This document shows, one piece after another, positions 1-11,699 of a stretch of DNA of 64,000 nt. The translations under genes and the position numbers were made by a program. This DNA is from Angiostrongylus vasorum (Eukaryota > Nematoda > Chromadorea > Rhabditida > Metastrongylidae): NCBI GenBank assembly GCA_018806985.1, contig JADANN010000379.1, positions 1 through 64,000 of the forward strand, given 5' to 3'. A model generated the notes under the pieces. It saw only the letters and a list, made by a program, of their open reading frames with translations. It did not search any database and had not been told where the DNA came from. The number at the start of each line of letters is the position of its first letter. Within the stretch, counting starts at the first letter, position 1.

Positions 1-380
1 TGTACAAAACGGAATTCACTGGACACTGGAGAAAAGAACGAGTCTTTTAATTAGCCTTTTGTATTTCTTATTCTGATTAAAACGACCGGTCATCGGTGGT
101 GCCTAGGCTATTTTAATATTGAATTGAGCCGAAGTGAACAATACAGCGCCAATCCAATGATGGGCTTTGTAATCCTTCCATGCGAGAATCATCTATAGTT
201 GTCTGCTCACTTGGTGAAGCACCGCGGACATGAATAGTGGAGGCATCATCACTAGTGTAAATCACGTCCAGTTGTGCTGATCTATTAGTGACAAAGTTCA
301 AGAACCATTCTCTGAAGCGCTTAGGATTTTTTTGTTGACTAAAGCGGAAAATGAAATAAACTACCATTATACCTCAGTTC
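1..380 (-). pseudogene. Exon-like remnant, third copy of a duplicated unit
   Basis: An 84-codon minus-strand open frame at 113-367 aligns by eye with minus-strand sequence at 30280-30840 and 51840-52400. The shared peptide core reads like VIYTDDA followed by a short FQIRG-like motif, and the end reads SLDWRCIVHF. The copies at 30280 and 51840 carry about 200 extra bases between these two parts, so this copy is either intron-less or carries a deletion at a short GATG repeat. The other two copies have in-frame stops. The function is unknown and no family was recognised. It may be a decayed host exon or part of an old repeat. Confidence 0.3.
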
Positions 381-469
381 TCGGGGGTTGAGTGGTGGGA
401 AGGTGTGTGGGAGAAAACCGCCTGAAAACGTCATTTAAGGTCCGTTTTTTTAAAATCCTTTCAGAAGCG

Positions 470-550
470 GGCTATCGCGTCGCGCTCGACAGGGCGGAGG
501 GTGGGCGGGGGGTCAGGGGGCGCGCGCTGGGAGCGTAGGTGGAAGGCTCG
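470..550 (+). other. GC-rich island with G-quadruplex motif
   Basis: This short stretch is very rich in G and C, unlike the AT-rich flanks. On the plus strand four G-runs of at least three lie at 492-512, with loops of 4, 1 and 1 bases, followed by a fifth run at 516-520. That fits the standard intramolecular G-quadruplex pattern. No gene, TATA box or splice signal is evident close by. The stretch from 380 to 640 otherwise holds nothing I can name. Confidence 0.5.
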
Positions 551-639
551 AGGTTTTCTCAACGAAGGTAAAACGAAATCCCGCCATCAGATCTTCTCGG
601 TTTTCCCTTTTTGTCCTATGCTTGCTCAGTGAAGTGTTT

Positions 640-960
640 TCTTCGGAATCTTTGGAATCAGAGGATCGACTTTCCATTAACCTCAGCGCTGAATTATAAA
701 TGTGTTGTTTCCTTGTTCAGCAATCGCGACGTTGTTATCCAGTATTCATTAACTTCCACACAAGAACACAAACAATACAATAGTAGCTGACGTATCGGTA
801 GTGTCACCTTCTTCGAAGGCTGGAAAGGTATATTGATAAGCAATCTAAAAAGCGAAACGCTTCTATAACACAGGCAGAAAGATGAAAGTCTATATGGCAA
901 TCACATGATCAACAGCTTCTCGAAAAAAGCCACTCTAACCAGCGGTTCTTTCACTGGAAG
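640..960 (-). repeat. Penelope-like element 3' region, degenerate hammerhead motif
   Basis: This segment is similar over about 300 bases to 35230-35510, which lies just downstream of a Penelope-like endonuclease remnant. Read on the minus strand, 785-822 contains TCGAAGA, a GGT/ACC stem and GATACGTC, a decayed version of the hammerhead-like motif at 35339-35379. The stem pair differs from the GGC/GCC pair of the other copy yet stays complementary. The core bases CT and the GAAA box are mutated, so activity is unlikely. Confidence 0.45.
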
Positions 961-1555
961 GCGCGTAAAAAAACAGAAAATTGGCGTCGGTGTAGTCTGT
1001 CAATACTACTATTGTTCCATGATATTTTCAATAACCACATTCTCATGTAATTACTTCATTACGTTTTAAATTGGGATTTGACGTCACAACAGATAAAGTT
1101 CTTCCTAACTAGTAATGGACAAACCCGACACGTGATCAGTCCGGTTTTTGAATCTGATGTGGTTACTTAATGAAAAACTATTACGGGGTGAAAATAATAA
1201 CGAGATTGGTTACCTGCACGAATTCCATTGCTAATGGTAGCGCATTCACTAAGTAGATGGGGTGGAGAACTCCTTGATGGCTCCAAAGAGTCGAACGATA
1301 TCTCTGCGATTACTTCGCATTACGCTATTACAAAACAGACGACCACAAATGAATAAAAGCCTACAATGAAATGTTGCGCATAGAAAAAAAATATGACTAA
1401 TTTTTTTTCGAGGCTTCATCATGAGGAGTGGATGAACCAGCTTCCAACTTTAGTTCCGCAATCACCGCTTCAACTGGGTAGCCATCTTTTTCACTCCATC
1501 GTGTCTTACGACTACCTATAAGAATTATTGGCAACGTTAAAATTGGGCAAAACAA
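960..1555. other. No gene recognised
   Basis: The stretch is AT-rich with scattered stops in all frames. I see no splice-bounded open exon, RNA gene or recognisable repeat in it. Confidence 0.4.
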
Positions 1556-1559
1556 CGAA

Positions 1560-2707
1560 TCAGCTAATAGCACTTAAAAGAGCGATAACACTCAGTACTT
1601 CCATAACTTCATTCACAGTGCCCCACCAAATGCCTCCTATGAAGATCCCATCATTGGTTAGTTGGCAACAACACTTGCTTCCATACGTTTGGCCATTTGA
1701 ATTTAAGTGAACAGTCTTGGACTTCGAGTCACAATATGTACTTGGTATGGATTTCACCTTATTATTTCTGACGAAGCATGTCGTACAAGGATATGGAATC
1801 TCTGTCTCTTTACATGAATAGAAAAGAACTTCTAAAGGAGTTTGTTACTGCAAATGAAGGCTGGATCCATTATTTCAACTAGAAATATCTTCGGAGATTC
1901 GCCATCAAATCAACAAAATGAAGCAGATTTCCGAAGTGTAAGCTGCTCATTATTAAGTATGGCACTTGAAAATGCTGTTCAGTCATGGTTTTTTTCAAGT
2001 ATAAACATTTCTGTGCGGTGTTGGACATTCGGGAATATCCGAGCTCCCACTGCGAATGATGACACTTGTCTTCACATTGAAAAAATGATTTACAGGATAA
2101 TTCTGAAATCTGGCTGGGAATTTCCCCTGCTCAGTGCGTGTTTTCTCAACTTTTTAATTCTCGGCTAAGCTTCCGTGATTTTAAACAACGAACAATATAA
2201 TGCTTCGACGATCAACCACTGTATGAAAATGACATCAATCATCACTGATTCAAATTGTGAGCGGTGGAATGCTGGAAAAGGAATAGAGGAATAGAGGAAG
2301 AGGAATACGGCTATTCACCTTAAGAATGCATGGTAGATCATAATGGTTACAATATTGTGCAAAAAAATGTGTTATTCTGAAATCGTAAGCACTTACAGGA
2401 ATTTTGCGCAAAATGTTGGAAGGTTCTACTATACTCTTGCAAAATCGTTTAAAGCAGGATCAATGTCTTACCTTGCAAACATCGTGTCTCCTCGATAATG
2501 GCGTCGAACCAGGTGTCGTTCCAGAAGTTGACAAAGGATGATTTCTGCTGTTTGGCACATTCGATCTAATGATTGGTCTTCTTTGCAATGATGTTTATTT
2601 ACAAGCGAAGTTTGCGAATGACACCACATACGAAAGAGAATAGAGTCGAACAGTCGAACACCACCAGCTGTACTGCTTGTCACAACTACAGCTTTTCGGC
2701 TACTTGT
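1560..2707 (-). CDS. Candidate multi-exon gene, product unknown
   Basis: Several open segments with good nematode splice sites lie in order on the minus strand. Exon at 2707-2472: acceptor TTCTCTTTCAG and donor AG|GTAAGA, 78 open codons with motifs CHSQTS and LERHLVRRHY. Exon at 2376-2319: acceptor GATTTCAG, donor AAG|GTGAAT, joins in frame. A further exon could be 2271-2242, ending in TGA after a 47-base intron, or a stretch starting near 2122 after another GATTTCAG. A Cys-rich open segment at 1831-1560 contains the run KCCCQL and a hydrophobic C-terminal end. The joins below 2319 are uncertain and the start exon is not identified. I do not recognise the protein. It could also be two genes or a pseudogene. 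Confidence 0.35.
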
Positions 2708-3004
2708 CTGAAAGAGAATTCCTGGGCGACTATTTGTTTTCTGAACGTTATGTATCGTACTGCTAAATTGTTGGAAATACGAAAGGAGGATATAATTTAC
2801 TCTGAATGACGATTGATGATGAGTTCAACGTCCTTGAAATCCTTGACTCTCCTTCTAAATGCGATTTTTCCGTTATCGTTTCAAAAAAAATCTTACGAAG
2901 CTAGAAACTTTTTATGCATCTAAACTCGACCATATTAACGTGCGCGCTTTCATTGATGAACTAGGACGAGGTTGATAAACAATTTTATTCCGCTAACATT
3001 TCAG

Positions 3005-3232
3005 AGGCTGTAGTGCAGTTCTTAGTAGTGGCGCTCTATAATACATATGGGATAGACCCCCGCGCCCAAGTCTCGCCATATCATCGATACCTCGCCGTTC
3101 GGCAAATTGGTACCAGACTGGTCTGGGTGGATAGGAGCACTGACTCGATACATCGGTAGGCCACCCGCGAGTCACTGAATCATTGGCCGGATGTGCATTC
3201 AATCACCTCTGACAATGGCAATGGCGTCAAAT
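3005..3232 (+). repeat. SINE-D copy, tRNA-like head
   Basis: The 5' part resembles a tRNA internal promoter region (GTAGTGCAG... and a degenerate B box near the CCCCCGCGCC run). The centre has TTGGTACCAGACTGGTCTGG, shared with other SINEs here, and the 3' part has CGATACATCGGTAGGCC. Related copies on the minus strand lie at 55555-55770 and 56200-56495. It interrupts a remnant of a Penelope-like end at 2975-3004. Confidence 0.5.
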
Positions 3233-3290
3233 GCATGCTGCAGCCTCTAGGGATTAATCAAGACCGAGAGGCTTGGCCTTTTATTTTTTC

Positions 3291-3328
3291 TATAACGTTT
3301 CAACGCCTTCGTCTTCTTCAGAGCCAAC
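3291..3328 (-). ncRNA. Hammerhead-like motif
   Basis: On the minus strand: GGCT, CTGAAGA, stem GACG/CGTT (one G-U pair) and GAAACGTT. Stem I is weak because the base run after the cleavage site is ATA rather than AGCC. It belongs to the dispersed hammerhead-like family described in the findings. Confidence 0.4.
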
Positions 3329-3329
3329 G

Positions 3330-3865
3330 TTCTGCGTCGATATCTACAGTTCTTCCTAGTCTTGATATGGTGCCTTCCTGCTAGCACTGTGTCGGATCTT
3401 CATCCATCAGTGGAGCAGCACTAGAATGAGACACTTTGAGATGCTCTTCTATACAAGACGGTTGCTGTTCATAATATTGATTGTCCGGTGTAATTATCTA
3501 GACAGTCCATCCTGCAAATGTTGGTTCCATTATCACTCAATACAGAGCATAACAATATTTTAGAAATTGACTGGGATTGTCGAGTGATAATGACTTGTTT
3601 CTTTCCGGACAACCCACGCTACAAAAGGTGGTATCATTATGAGTTATTAGTACGCCAAACAAAAAGTATTTGTTAACGTCGCATAAGCCTGTCAAACGGA
3701 AATTGCATACTGATTGGTAATACCGAGATTTTTAAAAAAAATTGGTTTTGAAATATTGTTACGCGGTGAAAGGCGACTCCACCGTGCGAGGCGTTGGCGT
3801 TTCTTAAAATTTCAAATAATATAGCAAGCATCTACTTTAATTCATTGTGTCCTGATTCTCGTGAT
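3330..3865. other. No gene recognised
   Basis: AT-rich unassigned DNA with no supported exon or repeat boundary. Confidence 0.4.
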
Positions 3866-3928
3866 GAAAAAAATGAAAAAAAATGAAAAAAAAACTGAAA
3901 AGTGATTACATATTGTAATCACTTTTCA
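3866..3928. repeat. A-rich tract and perfect 15-bp hairpin
   Basis: An A-rich tract with short TGAAAAAAA units at 3866-3895 runs straight into a perfect inverted repeat: 15-base arms at 3896-3910 and 3914-3928, separated by TAT. It lies about 40 bases before a fragment of the inverted-terminus element. Confidence 0.7.
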
Positions 3929-3967
3929 TTTACTGGTTATTCCTTTTCACAGCAAGGTATGATGTGA

Positions 3968-4090
3968 AATACAACTACAACGATGCTGAGATATTGGCAA
4001 AACTCCGGAGTGCAGGTTTCTGCGACGGGGATCGAAACTCGTTATTACCCCGTTCTATGGAGAATTCCTCCATCAGATAGAAAATTCTCT
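3968..4090 (-). repeat. Fragment of tRNA-core inverted-terminus element
   Basis: It starts with the terminal sequence ACAACGATGCTGAGATATTG and GCAAAACTCCG, then the reversed tRNA-like core with a B-box-like ATCGAAACTCG. Complete copies are at 12857-13126 and 36717-36992. The far end is missing. Confidence 0.5.
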
Positions 4091-4397
4091 ATCCACCTAA
4101 TCAATGCATCCATGAGTCGATGGAGACCGCGTTACTACAACGACGTGTGCGTACACTGCGTCTATGTCCAGTTCTGGCCAATGGGCAAGCCGCTCGCTGG
4201 GACGCAGCCACGCCTACCGCCACCTGCATTTGGCCCGGCGACGCCTTGGTGAGCGCACAGTATTGATACAAGCCCTTCGCATTTCCTCTTTTCATTGACG
4301 ACCACGGTGTCTGTTTCAGTAGTAGCGGTGCAAATCCTCTGACCTCGGTTATAACTGTGGTGATCATCAGCTCATTAATAATGATTTTTGCTTTGTT

Positions 4398-4653
4398 CGG
4401 CTAACGATTCATTGCCTTCGTGTTCGTCAGAGCAGATGATCCGAGTAGATGTTCCACAGCTTAAGGCATAAAATGCCGATTCTGCACGATCTGACATGGA
4501 CAACTAATATTGCATCGTAATTTTTAGCCAACACATGTGACAAAATAAGTTTACGTTGATATGCATGTATTCTTTCTTTGATGAGCTTACATGAGGTTGA
4601 TAAGTACATTTATTTGCGGCTAACGTTTCGACGTCTTCGTCTTCATCAATGCC
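4398..4653 (-). ncRNA. Two hammerhead-like motifs in tandem
   Basis: Minus-strand motifs lie at 4617-4653 and 4398-4434, in the same orientation and about 220 bases apart. The first has TTGATGA, stem GACG/CGTC, GAAACGTT and AGCC. The second has GGCT-like flank, CTGACGA and GAATCGTT with a poorly paired stem II. The spacing resembles two termini of a short unit. Between them no coding sequence is visible. Confidence 0.45.
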
Positions 4654-5244
4654 GATGATCCGAGCCGATGGTCCACGCTTGTTATTCGTCTCGATGCGCC
4701 AGCTTCCTCTTCGTGCCTAGTCAGGTTTTGCCCAAGGGGGCCATCTCCTCGAATAGTTTACTTTAAATTCACTTGTACATCAAACTTTGCGAAAAAAGCG
4801 TTTTTTGATGAGTTGCAGAGACTTTATTAGTTTCCCATGTGTTTGTTAGTGAACTGGAAAGAACCGGAGTGAGATCTGCGACTGTACAACATCTGATTAG
4901 GTAAGAACGTCGGGCACTTGTTCGACTAGGCATCTGCGTGTGGGTGTTTAATGAAATCCAGTGGTCCAATCATATCTTCGATTATTGGAAAAGTTTTAAC
5001 GTGGCGCTTATTTTCCATATTTCTGTTAATTTCCGTGTTTTAAGATGACGTGCACTGTTAACGCTGAGAGCTCAAAAAAAAACTTGAAAGAAATCCGACT
5101 TTCTATGGAATTCACGGAATGTTTTGAGAACGAATTTTCTCAGTTTTATTCATGGTCATTAATTCAACTCGAAAATTGTTAACGAAAATATTAAATAAGG
5201 CCTCATAAAACCGGTTTGTCAACAATATTTTTTTAATATTTTAT

Positions 5245-5585
5245 TTTGAACCGTCTTCACGTCTATTGGCGGATCCAAGCACTTCTCACATTCGATTCTC
5301 TTCCTTGCATCCATTATCCACGAAGTTTTTCGAGATTTTATTCGTGATTCCTGAGGATTTCCATTCCATTTTAATGTCCTGGAATTCTAATCGAGCAATC
5401 CTTTCTGGAGTCCTAAGGTAGCAGAGCTAGAGCGTTCCCAAGTGGACTGCAAAGAGTGGTTTTTTTTCGAACAAGTCCGGTATCAGTTTCCCACCCCGGA
5501 GGGCTGAGAGGCCTAATGGCTCGGAGCAGAAACGAACTAGCACCATAATCGCGATGATGGATATCACTAGAACTTGTTATCCGCA
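5245..5585 (-). repeat. SINE-A copy
   Basis: The tRNA-like head is near 5585, with GTGCTAGTTCG as a decayed B box. It is followed by the shared core (GACTTGTTCG) and an AT-rich tail near 5225-5245. It is the inverted-duplicate partner of 40908-41243, so the insertion predates the duplication. Confidence 0.6.
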
Positions 5586-5799
5586 TTTCTCTTTCAAATA
5601 AATTAGAAAATAAGCGAATAAGATTTGTACCTTACTGGGACCACCAAAATTCGCTTGGATGCATTTCTTTACTGTATCTTTTTGAGTTCATCTTTATTTT
5701 GGGAAAAACTTGACCAGTAGCAGCTCATGCGCTGGTGTTAATCTATCGAAGGTGTTTTCAATTAGTTCATCAGTTAGCTTTCCATGCCTTACTTTCTTT

Positions 5800-6285
5800 C
5801 CTGCAGTAACGTATGCGTGAGAAACCTGGTCGCTGTGTAAGCAGGGTGGAAGATCACTCAGAGTTATCAAACGCGCAGTCCAAGAGACGGCGATAGAAGT
5901 ATACCTTATCACACAAGTAGGGAGAGCAAACCAAAGCTCCGAACTGCGTCAACGATCAAAAATCAAAGATGCTGTTCTGTACGCCAAACTGTCGAAGATA
6001 AGGTGGGCCGATCACGTAATGCGTATGAATGACATCCAATGGACAAGAGCCGTTAATGCCTTTATTCGTTTGGAAATCAAATGCACTATAGAAAGACCAC
6101 AGATCCTATGGCCAGATTTCTTCACGAAAAACCCATAAGAAAGGAAATGATGCTCCAAGAATCCGAGAGCGAACAAAACCCACTGAAGTACTCCTGCAGG
6201 CAACAGGGAGAAATCGAAGATTTACTGCGCTCGCTCGGATCACTTGACGATTAGCAGGTCGACAGGTGATACAGGTGACTTTGCT
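5800..6285 (+). mobile_element. RTE retrotransposon 3' fragment
   Basis: The plus-strand translation contains the end of an RTE-type polyprotein (a degenerate form of IRWAGHVMRMND, and EIEDLLRSLGSLDD-like residues), then the 3' end GGTGATACAGGTGA. It is 5'-truncated at the same base as its partner at 40195-40690, so the truncated insertion predates the inverted duplication. Several frameshifts make it non-functional. Confidence 0.7.
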
Positions 6286-6299
6286 TTCCTTCTTAGTGA

Positions 6300-6600
6300 T
6301 TTTAATCATTTCTTTTTTTTGCCATCCACTCCTAACCTTGAAGTGATATTTTTCGCGTTGAATCTACCCAACTCAAAATTTTCTTCAAATTTTTGCCTGC
6401 TGGTCGTAACACCGAATCGAAATTCTGTTGAGATCGCAATTGAAGTGCGCCATGTTTTCTTGCTTGCCAAAAGAAAGAACAGAAATCTATCGGTTGACTG
6501 TAATCTGGTCCCCAAGGTGGTGTTGTCCTATCATTGGTCTTGAGAGGACAATATCTTGAGAATTGTTGACGAAGAAATAGAAGGTTCACGCTAAGTGGCG
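6300..6600. repeat. Dispersed repeat unit, three copies
   Basis: This segment is similar to 34990-35260 (same strand) and to 39900-40190 (reversed, in the right arm). Shared runs include CGTAACACCGAATCG and ATCTTGAGAATTGTTGA. No protein is recognisable. At 34990 it directly adjoins the Penelope-like 3' region. Confidence 0.5.
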
Positions 6601-7530
6601 TACTGTGGAGCAAATGCGAAACCATGCAGCCAAAGTGATTCAGAATCTTCTTTTTTCTGTATGACATGTCTTAAAAATGATTCAGGTGGTGAGAATCTGT
6701 GCTGTGCTCTCATACCTCACTCACCGTACTCTGGAAATACCGCCTTTAGACTACAACATTTTTCTAGGTCGTGGATCATCGCTTTCACAAGAAGAAGTTC
6801 TACGATTAAGATAACATTAAGGATGCCTTTGCCAAAATCGAGTCTTAATCCGTGTTTTCCTGGAAGAAATCGCATACTGCCGCTTCCTAACTGATATTAT
6901 CGACATGAAATTTCCTTTCTATTCTTAACGCTGTTCAACAGCAGGTGGGATGTCTCTGGCTGATTGTGAAATGTGAGATGGGTGTGAAAATTAATCATAC
7001 ATGGAAAATTAGCCATTGTAACATATTCATATCGAAAATCTAAAGTTCGTCTGTAGATTGTGTGACCTGGTCCACAGTTCTACGATACTAAGGAAATCTT
7101 CTACAGTTTTGTAGGTAGCTGTCTTCGAACAACCGTGCATAGAATACTGTTCAGTATGAAAGAGTATTCGGTTAGTGAGTGCTCTTGTTTCAATTTAACA
7201 TGCAGTGAATCGACATCGAAGCCATGATTATGCAAACACAAGTGTGTATACCAAATACTAGGCGTTCAATAAATCAATTTCCCAAGTTGCTGCTACTCCT
7301 CGGGCTGAGCAGTCAATGAGTTTCCACAGCTCTTTGCCCTGAAGAAAACGGTTTATCCTTTCCATATGAATGGCATCAATTCGGTAATGGAAAGGAATAG
7401 CCTCTCACATAGCAACATTAACGAAAATAACTACGTCAACAGTCTTCAAAAGGGTCCTGTTAACACCGGTCAAAAGGTAAATCAAAGAAAACGTGGGAGA
7501 AACCTCTTGAGATTAATCAATTCCTGAGAA
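6600..7530. other. Duplicated non-coding DNA
   Basis: The sequence is retained in reverse complement at 39000-39900. No reading frame is kept between the two copies, so it is probably non-coding. Confidence 0.4.
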
Positions 7531-7785
7531 GATTCCGCAGAATTCCGAAGTGCAGTTGATTTTTCAACTACCTCAGTGGTGATTGAATGCATAACTGGTC
7601 TGCACAATGACTTGCCGTAGCCTACCAATATTACAAGCCGGTGTTGCTGAAATCCCAAACAATTTTGGTAGCAGTTATGAGAGCGCGGACTGGTAGGAAG
7701 CTCACCAGAGCCTGTGGTACTGGGTCGAACTAACAACCTGCATGTCGAAAGGCACCTTTAACCAGTGTGCTACAAGCACCCGTAG
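7530..7785 (-). repeat. SINE-C copy
   Basis: On the minus strand the head reads GCTTGTAGCACACTGGTTAA, typical of an A-box region, and GTTAGTTCGACCC resembles a B box. The body continues towards 7530. The partner copy at 38742-38990 is the inverted duplicate. Confidence 0.55.
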
Positions 7786-8349
7786 TGCTACATAGTTAGC
7801 GATTATTTGAAAACCATTTTGGTTTCTGTTATTACGCCGAGTAACACTTTCTCTAATTATTACTTCTCGTTGTTCCGCCTTACACCCACCAATTATTTTG
7901 GTCAAAAATTTCATCTTATCTGCAGAGGTATCCATTCGCCCTTCTGAGACGTTGCCATCAGAAAAGTTTATACTTGAGATAAAAAAGGCGTGGAATTCTG
8001 GAAATTTGAAGGTGAAGCACGGAGAGCTGGCAGCGTTTCCAGTTGTTCTCCATTACACAAGTGGTGTTAATTGCATCACTAAGCAAACAGTATCCAGGCA
8101 TGTTTATCCCAACCACAACAGTCACTACTGATCTCTGAATAATTAATTATACATCTAGACACAAAGCTCACGTTCACTAAAATGGCATCACTAATCTGAG
8201 TTGAGCAGATTACGCACCATGATTAATCTCATATGAGCAAAGCTTGACCGAGTTAGGCACCGATGTCCAACAATATTTTCATTCCATTGCTCATTAGCTG
8301 CATGGCTTTCCCTTCCGTGTATCACAGAAAGAACCGAGTTAGAATGAAT

Positions 8350-11300
8350 TCACCTGTTTCACCTGTAGTCCCGTTGATCGTCGAGTGACTCGAGCGGGCG
8401 CCAGTAAGTCTTCCATTTTTTCCCTGTCGCGTGCAAGAGTAGCCCAATAGGTTCTGCTCGCTCTAGGGACTCGTCGAGCATCATATCTTTCTTCAAGGCT
8501 CTTTGTGAAGAACTCTGACCATCGGGTCGGTGGTCTTCCTGCAGTACGTTTGACATCCTGAGGAATCCAGTCACTAGCGGCTCTTGTCCATCGTTGTCAT
8601 TCATACGCATTACATGTCCGGCCCATCTTATCTTCGACTGTTTGGAGTACAAAGTGACATCATTGAGTTTTGATGGTTGGCGCAGGTCGGATCTTTGGAT
8701 CCCTTCCTTACTTCTGTGAAACGGGACACTCCTAGCATCGTCCTTTCGACTGCGCGTTCGATAACGCTGAGTGATCTTTCATCCTGCTTAAGCATCGTCC
8801 AGGTTTCTGACGCATACGTTAGGGCAGGAAGTACCGTTCAGTCGAAAAGGTGGGCACGGAGTCGGATGTTCTTTGTCCTCTTCACTATATCTTCGGCGCT
8901 CTTGAAAGCTCCCCAAGCCGCTCGTTTCCTTTTGTTCAACTCTGGAGCTAAGTCGTTCAACATGTTGATTTCCCGAACTTGATATACATAACAGCAGCAA
9001 CCAGAGATATTCGTTCCGCTGAGCGTGAATGGGGCATACCAATCCATTCCGTTCGTCATGAACATCATGTTCTTGTGAGTTGTATTCAAGGACCAATCCT
9101 TCCACAGGCTTTATCAAAGTCGGCAAGCACACGTTCCGCTTGGCTAATGTTCGTGTTGTAAGGACGATGTCATCAGCAAAGCGGAGATGATGTAAGTGCC
9201 GACCATCGATTTTCACTCCCTTATTATCCCATTCCATTGTTCGCATGACGTTCTGGAGGCGGGCGGTAAATAATTTCGGCGTGATGGTATCGCCTTGAAT
9301 AACTCCTTTTTTTGACGTCAACGTTAATATCGCTGTAGAATGAAGATATCTTGGTTGTGAAATTCTTGTAAAGCTCACGAAGAGTCTCTGTGTGGTGAGT
9401 ATGGACTCCTTGACTGTCAAGGGCTTCTATGACTGCTTCTATCTCAGCTGAAACAAAGGCCTTTTTTAAGTCAATGAAAGTGAGACGAAACGGTCTTTGG
9501 TACTTTCGCAATACTTCAATAACTCGTTATCGTGTGGAAGTGGTCCATCGTGTTAAATCCTTTTCGAAACCCTGCTTGCTCACATGGCGTCCTTCGTCCA
9601 GTGTTCTGCCAGTGCTGTTTAGGATGACTCGAGTGAAATGTTGGTAAACGACAGACAGCAAGCAGATGGGGCGATAGTTGCCGATTGACGTGTAGGTCAT
9701 CCCTTCTTGAATAATAACACAGTCTCGCCTGTATTCCACTGCGTAGTGACCTTGCATTCAGACAGGTAACGTGTGAACAGACGAGCCAGTGTGTTTACTA
9801 GAACTGGTCGAAAGTTCTTTAGGTGTTCAGATCTTATCCTTTCTGGACCTGGTGCTGTTCGATTTTTCACCGACGAAATGGCATGCCCGATTTCGAAAGG
9901 GAGAGCAGATGGTACAAAAAAATCCATCCTCTTTTATTCCATAAGACGGGAGGTGGACGTGGCTATCGAAGAGATCTGAGTTGTGTTCGTGAATGATTTT
10001 CTCTATTGCCTTTCTGGACGCTGTAACTATTCCGTCTCTGCGTCGGAGTGCAACCATATTAGTCCTGTAATTGGCGAAGCTTCGTTGTGGTTTGCGAATG
10101 CTTCCCCCCACCCGCTGCAGCTTCGACCATAACTGTTGCTCTTCTCTCTTTAAGATCTTCTTTTGTCGCCTGTCTGCACTGTTTTGCAAGTTCGGACGTT
10201 AATTCGCTGTTGCCTGCAGCTCGTGCCATTCCACGCTTGCGTATCAGTTCAAGTGTTTTTAGAGGCAGACGTCTCTTGGTGAAATCGACAACGGCATCTT
10301 CCAAACGGCCGACTAATTACTTGAATATGTCCCAGTTTATGGTGGTTTCGGCACTGCAGTTTTTTGAATTTAGCGGATTTTTTCTCCTTTTCGCGAGAAA
10401 TGGAATCTTGTGCGAGGGAGACTATGGTCTGATTCCGCGTACAATTTTGGGACAACAGCCACATCGGTTAGGCAAAACCTATTTACTATGGTGTGGTCCA
10501 TCTCATTATGGCACTGTCTACTGAAAGACTCCCACGTCCAGCGTTCAGGTTGATGGGGCTTCTAGAATTGCGAGTTACCATGGATGATCTTGGTCGCCAT
10601 GATAAACTCAGATAGCCGCTCACCCTTTTCGTTCCATTCTAATCCGTGGGTCCCAATGTGACGTTCTCCAGGCGCTCTTCTTGGTCTAATCATAGTGTTG
10701 AAATCTCCAATGATGACCACTAAGAATGTACGGTCTTCTCTGAAGAACTTTTCCAACTCCATACAGAACGCTTCGACTTCTTCTTCGTTAAAGTTCGATG
10801 ATAGCGCGGTGTAAACTACGAAGATTGTCAAAGCCGGAATTGATCTACATCTTTTTACGTAATAATAAACGTCTTGTTCGTGTTGCAAGCTATTCGAATG
10901 AATCGATGTTCACGGACAACTCGTGTTGACGAGAACGCCGACGCCGCCGTCTCTTCTAGTGTAGCATGTTCTGAAGAACATTTCTTTTCCGGTGTCATAG
11001 ACAACGTTGAATGGGTGGCGTCGTCTGGTTTCGGCCAGGCCGATGATGTCGTACCTTACCTATCGAGAACTCGGATTCAAGTGTACATGCATTGTATGCA
11101 TTGTAGCACAGATCACCTCAGTTCTTTGTAATCCAGGAAGCTTCTATTGGCCGTGAGATTTTAATAGCCTCTCCGTACTCGTCCTACCCAACGCAGCGAA
11201 ATTAGGGCCTTTTTCCGGGTTTAGAAGAATAAGGCCCGTTTTTTTTTACTGTGTTTATCATTTTGATACCCACGTATAGCTTGCTCTGCTCTGAAGGTGG

Positions 11301-11660
11301 GGGGGGTGGGTGAGTATACTCACGGGTAGCTTGCCAGGGTCTCCCGCTCCCAGAGTGGACATGAGCTTATTTGTTGGAGGCGCCTCCCGTATACTTCTCT
11401 GTCACTTGATTGCATGCTTGTGGCCGAATTGACTCGCAGAATACAATCGCGTAAGCGAGAATGCACCCACACACGTGTGCACTAATGCGCTTTGTAAATG
11501 CAGAAAGTCTGTGCCAAATTAGCGCATCGGAGACAAGGAGTCCATCTCCTGGATCCACTTACGTCTCAGGGAAGCAGTGGTCGTTTTGGTTTCGCGATTA
11601 ACCCCCCTATCCGCCACCTGGGGACGCACCACGCAGCTTCGCGACTAACCGGCTTGAGAT
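8350..11660 (-). mobile_element. Near full-length RTE-type non-LTR retrotransposon
   Basis: Reading the minus strand from 11660, a 5' leader (11130-11660) is followed by an apurinic-type endonuclease domain with VVIIGDFN and [13 protein letters not shown] (about 11110-10562). A linker follows, then a reverse transcriptase with LKKAF, GDTITPKLF and the catalytic FADD box at about 9185-9158. The conserved tail with RWAGHVMRMND ends at 8356, and the short 3' repeat is GGTGAAACAGGTGA. It is about 3.3 kb, which is the usual size for this group. Frameshifts and stops split it into many short frames, so it is dead. The site is empty in the right inverted arm at about 38158-38166, so it inserted after the duplication. 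Confidence 0.85.
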
Positions 11661-11699
11661 CACTCATGTGAAGGAGATCGTTGGAACTGTAGTGCATTA

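Noticed and set aside
6244..6894. Open frames of about 100 codons on both strands
   Set aside because: They lie in the dispersed repeat unit shared with 34990 and 39900, and no frame is preserved in the copies.
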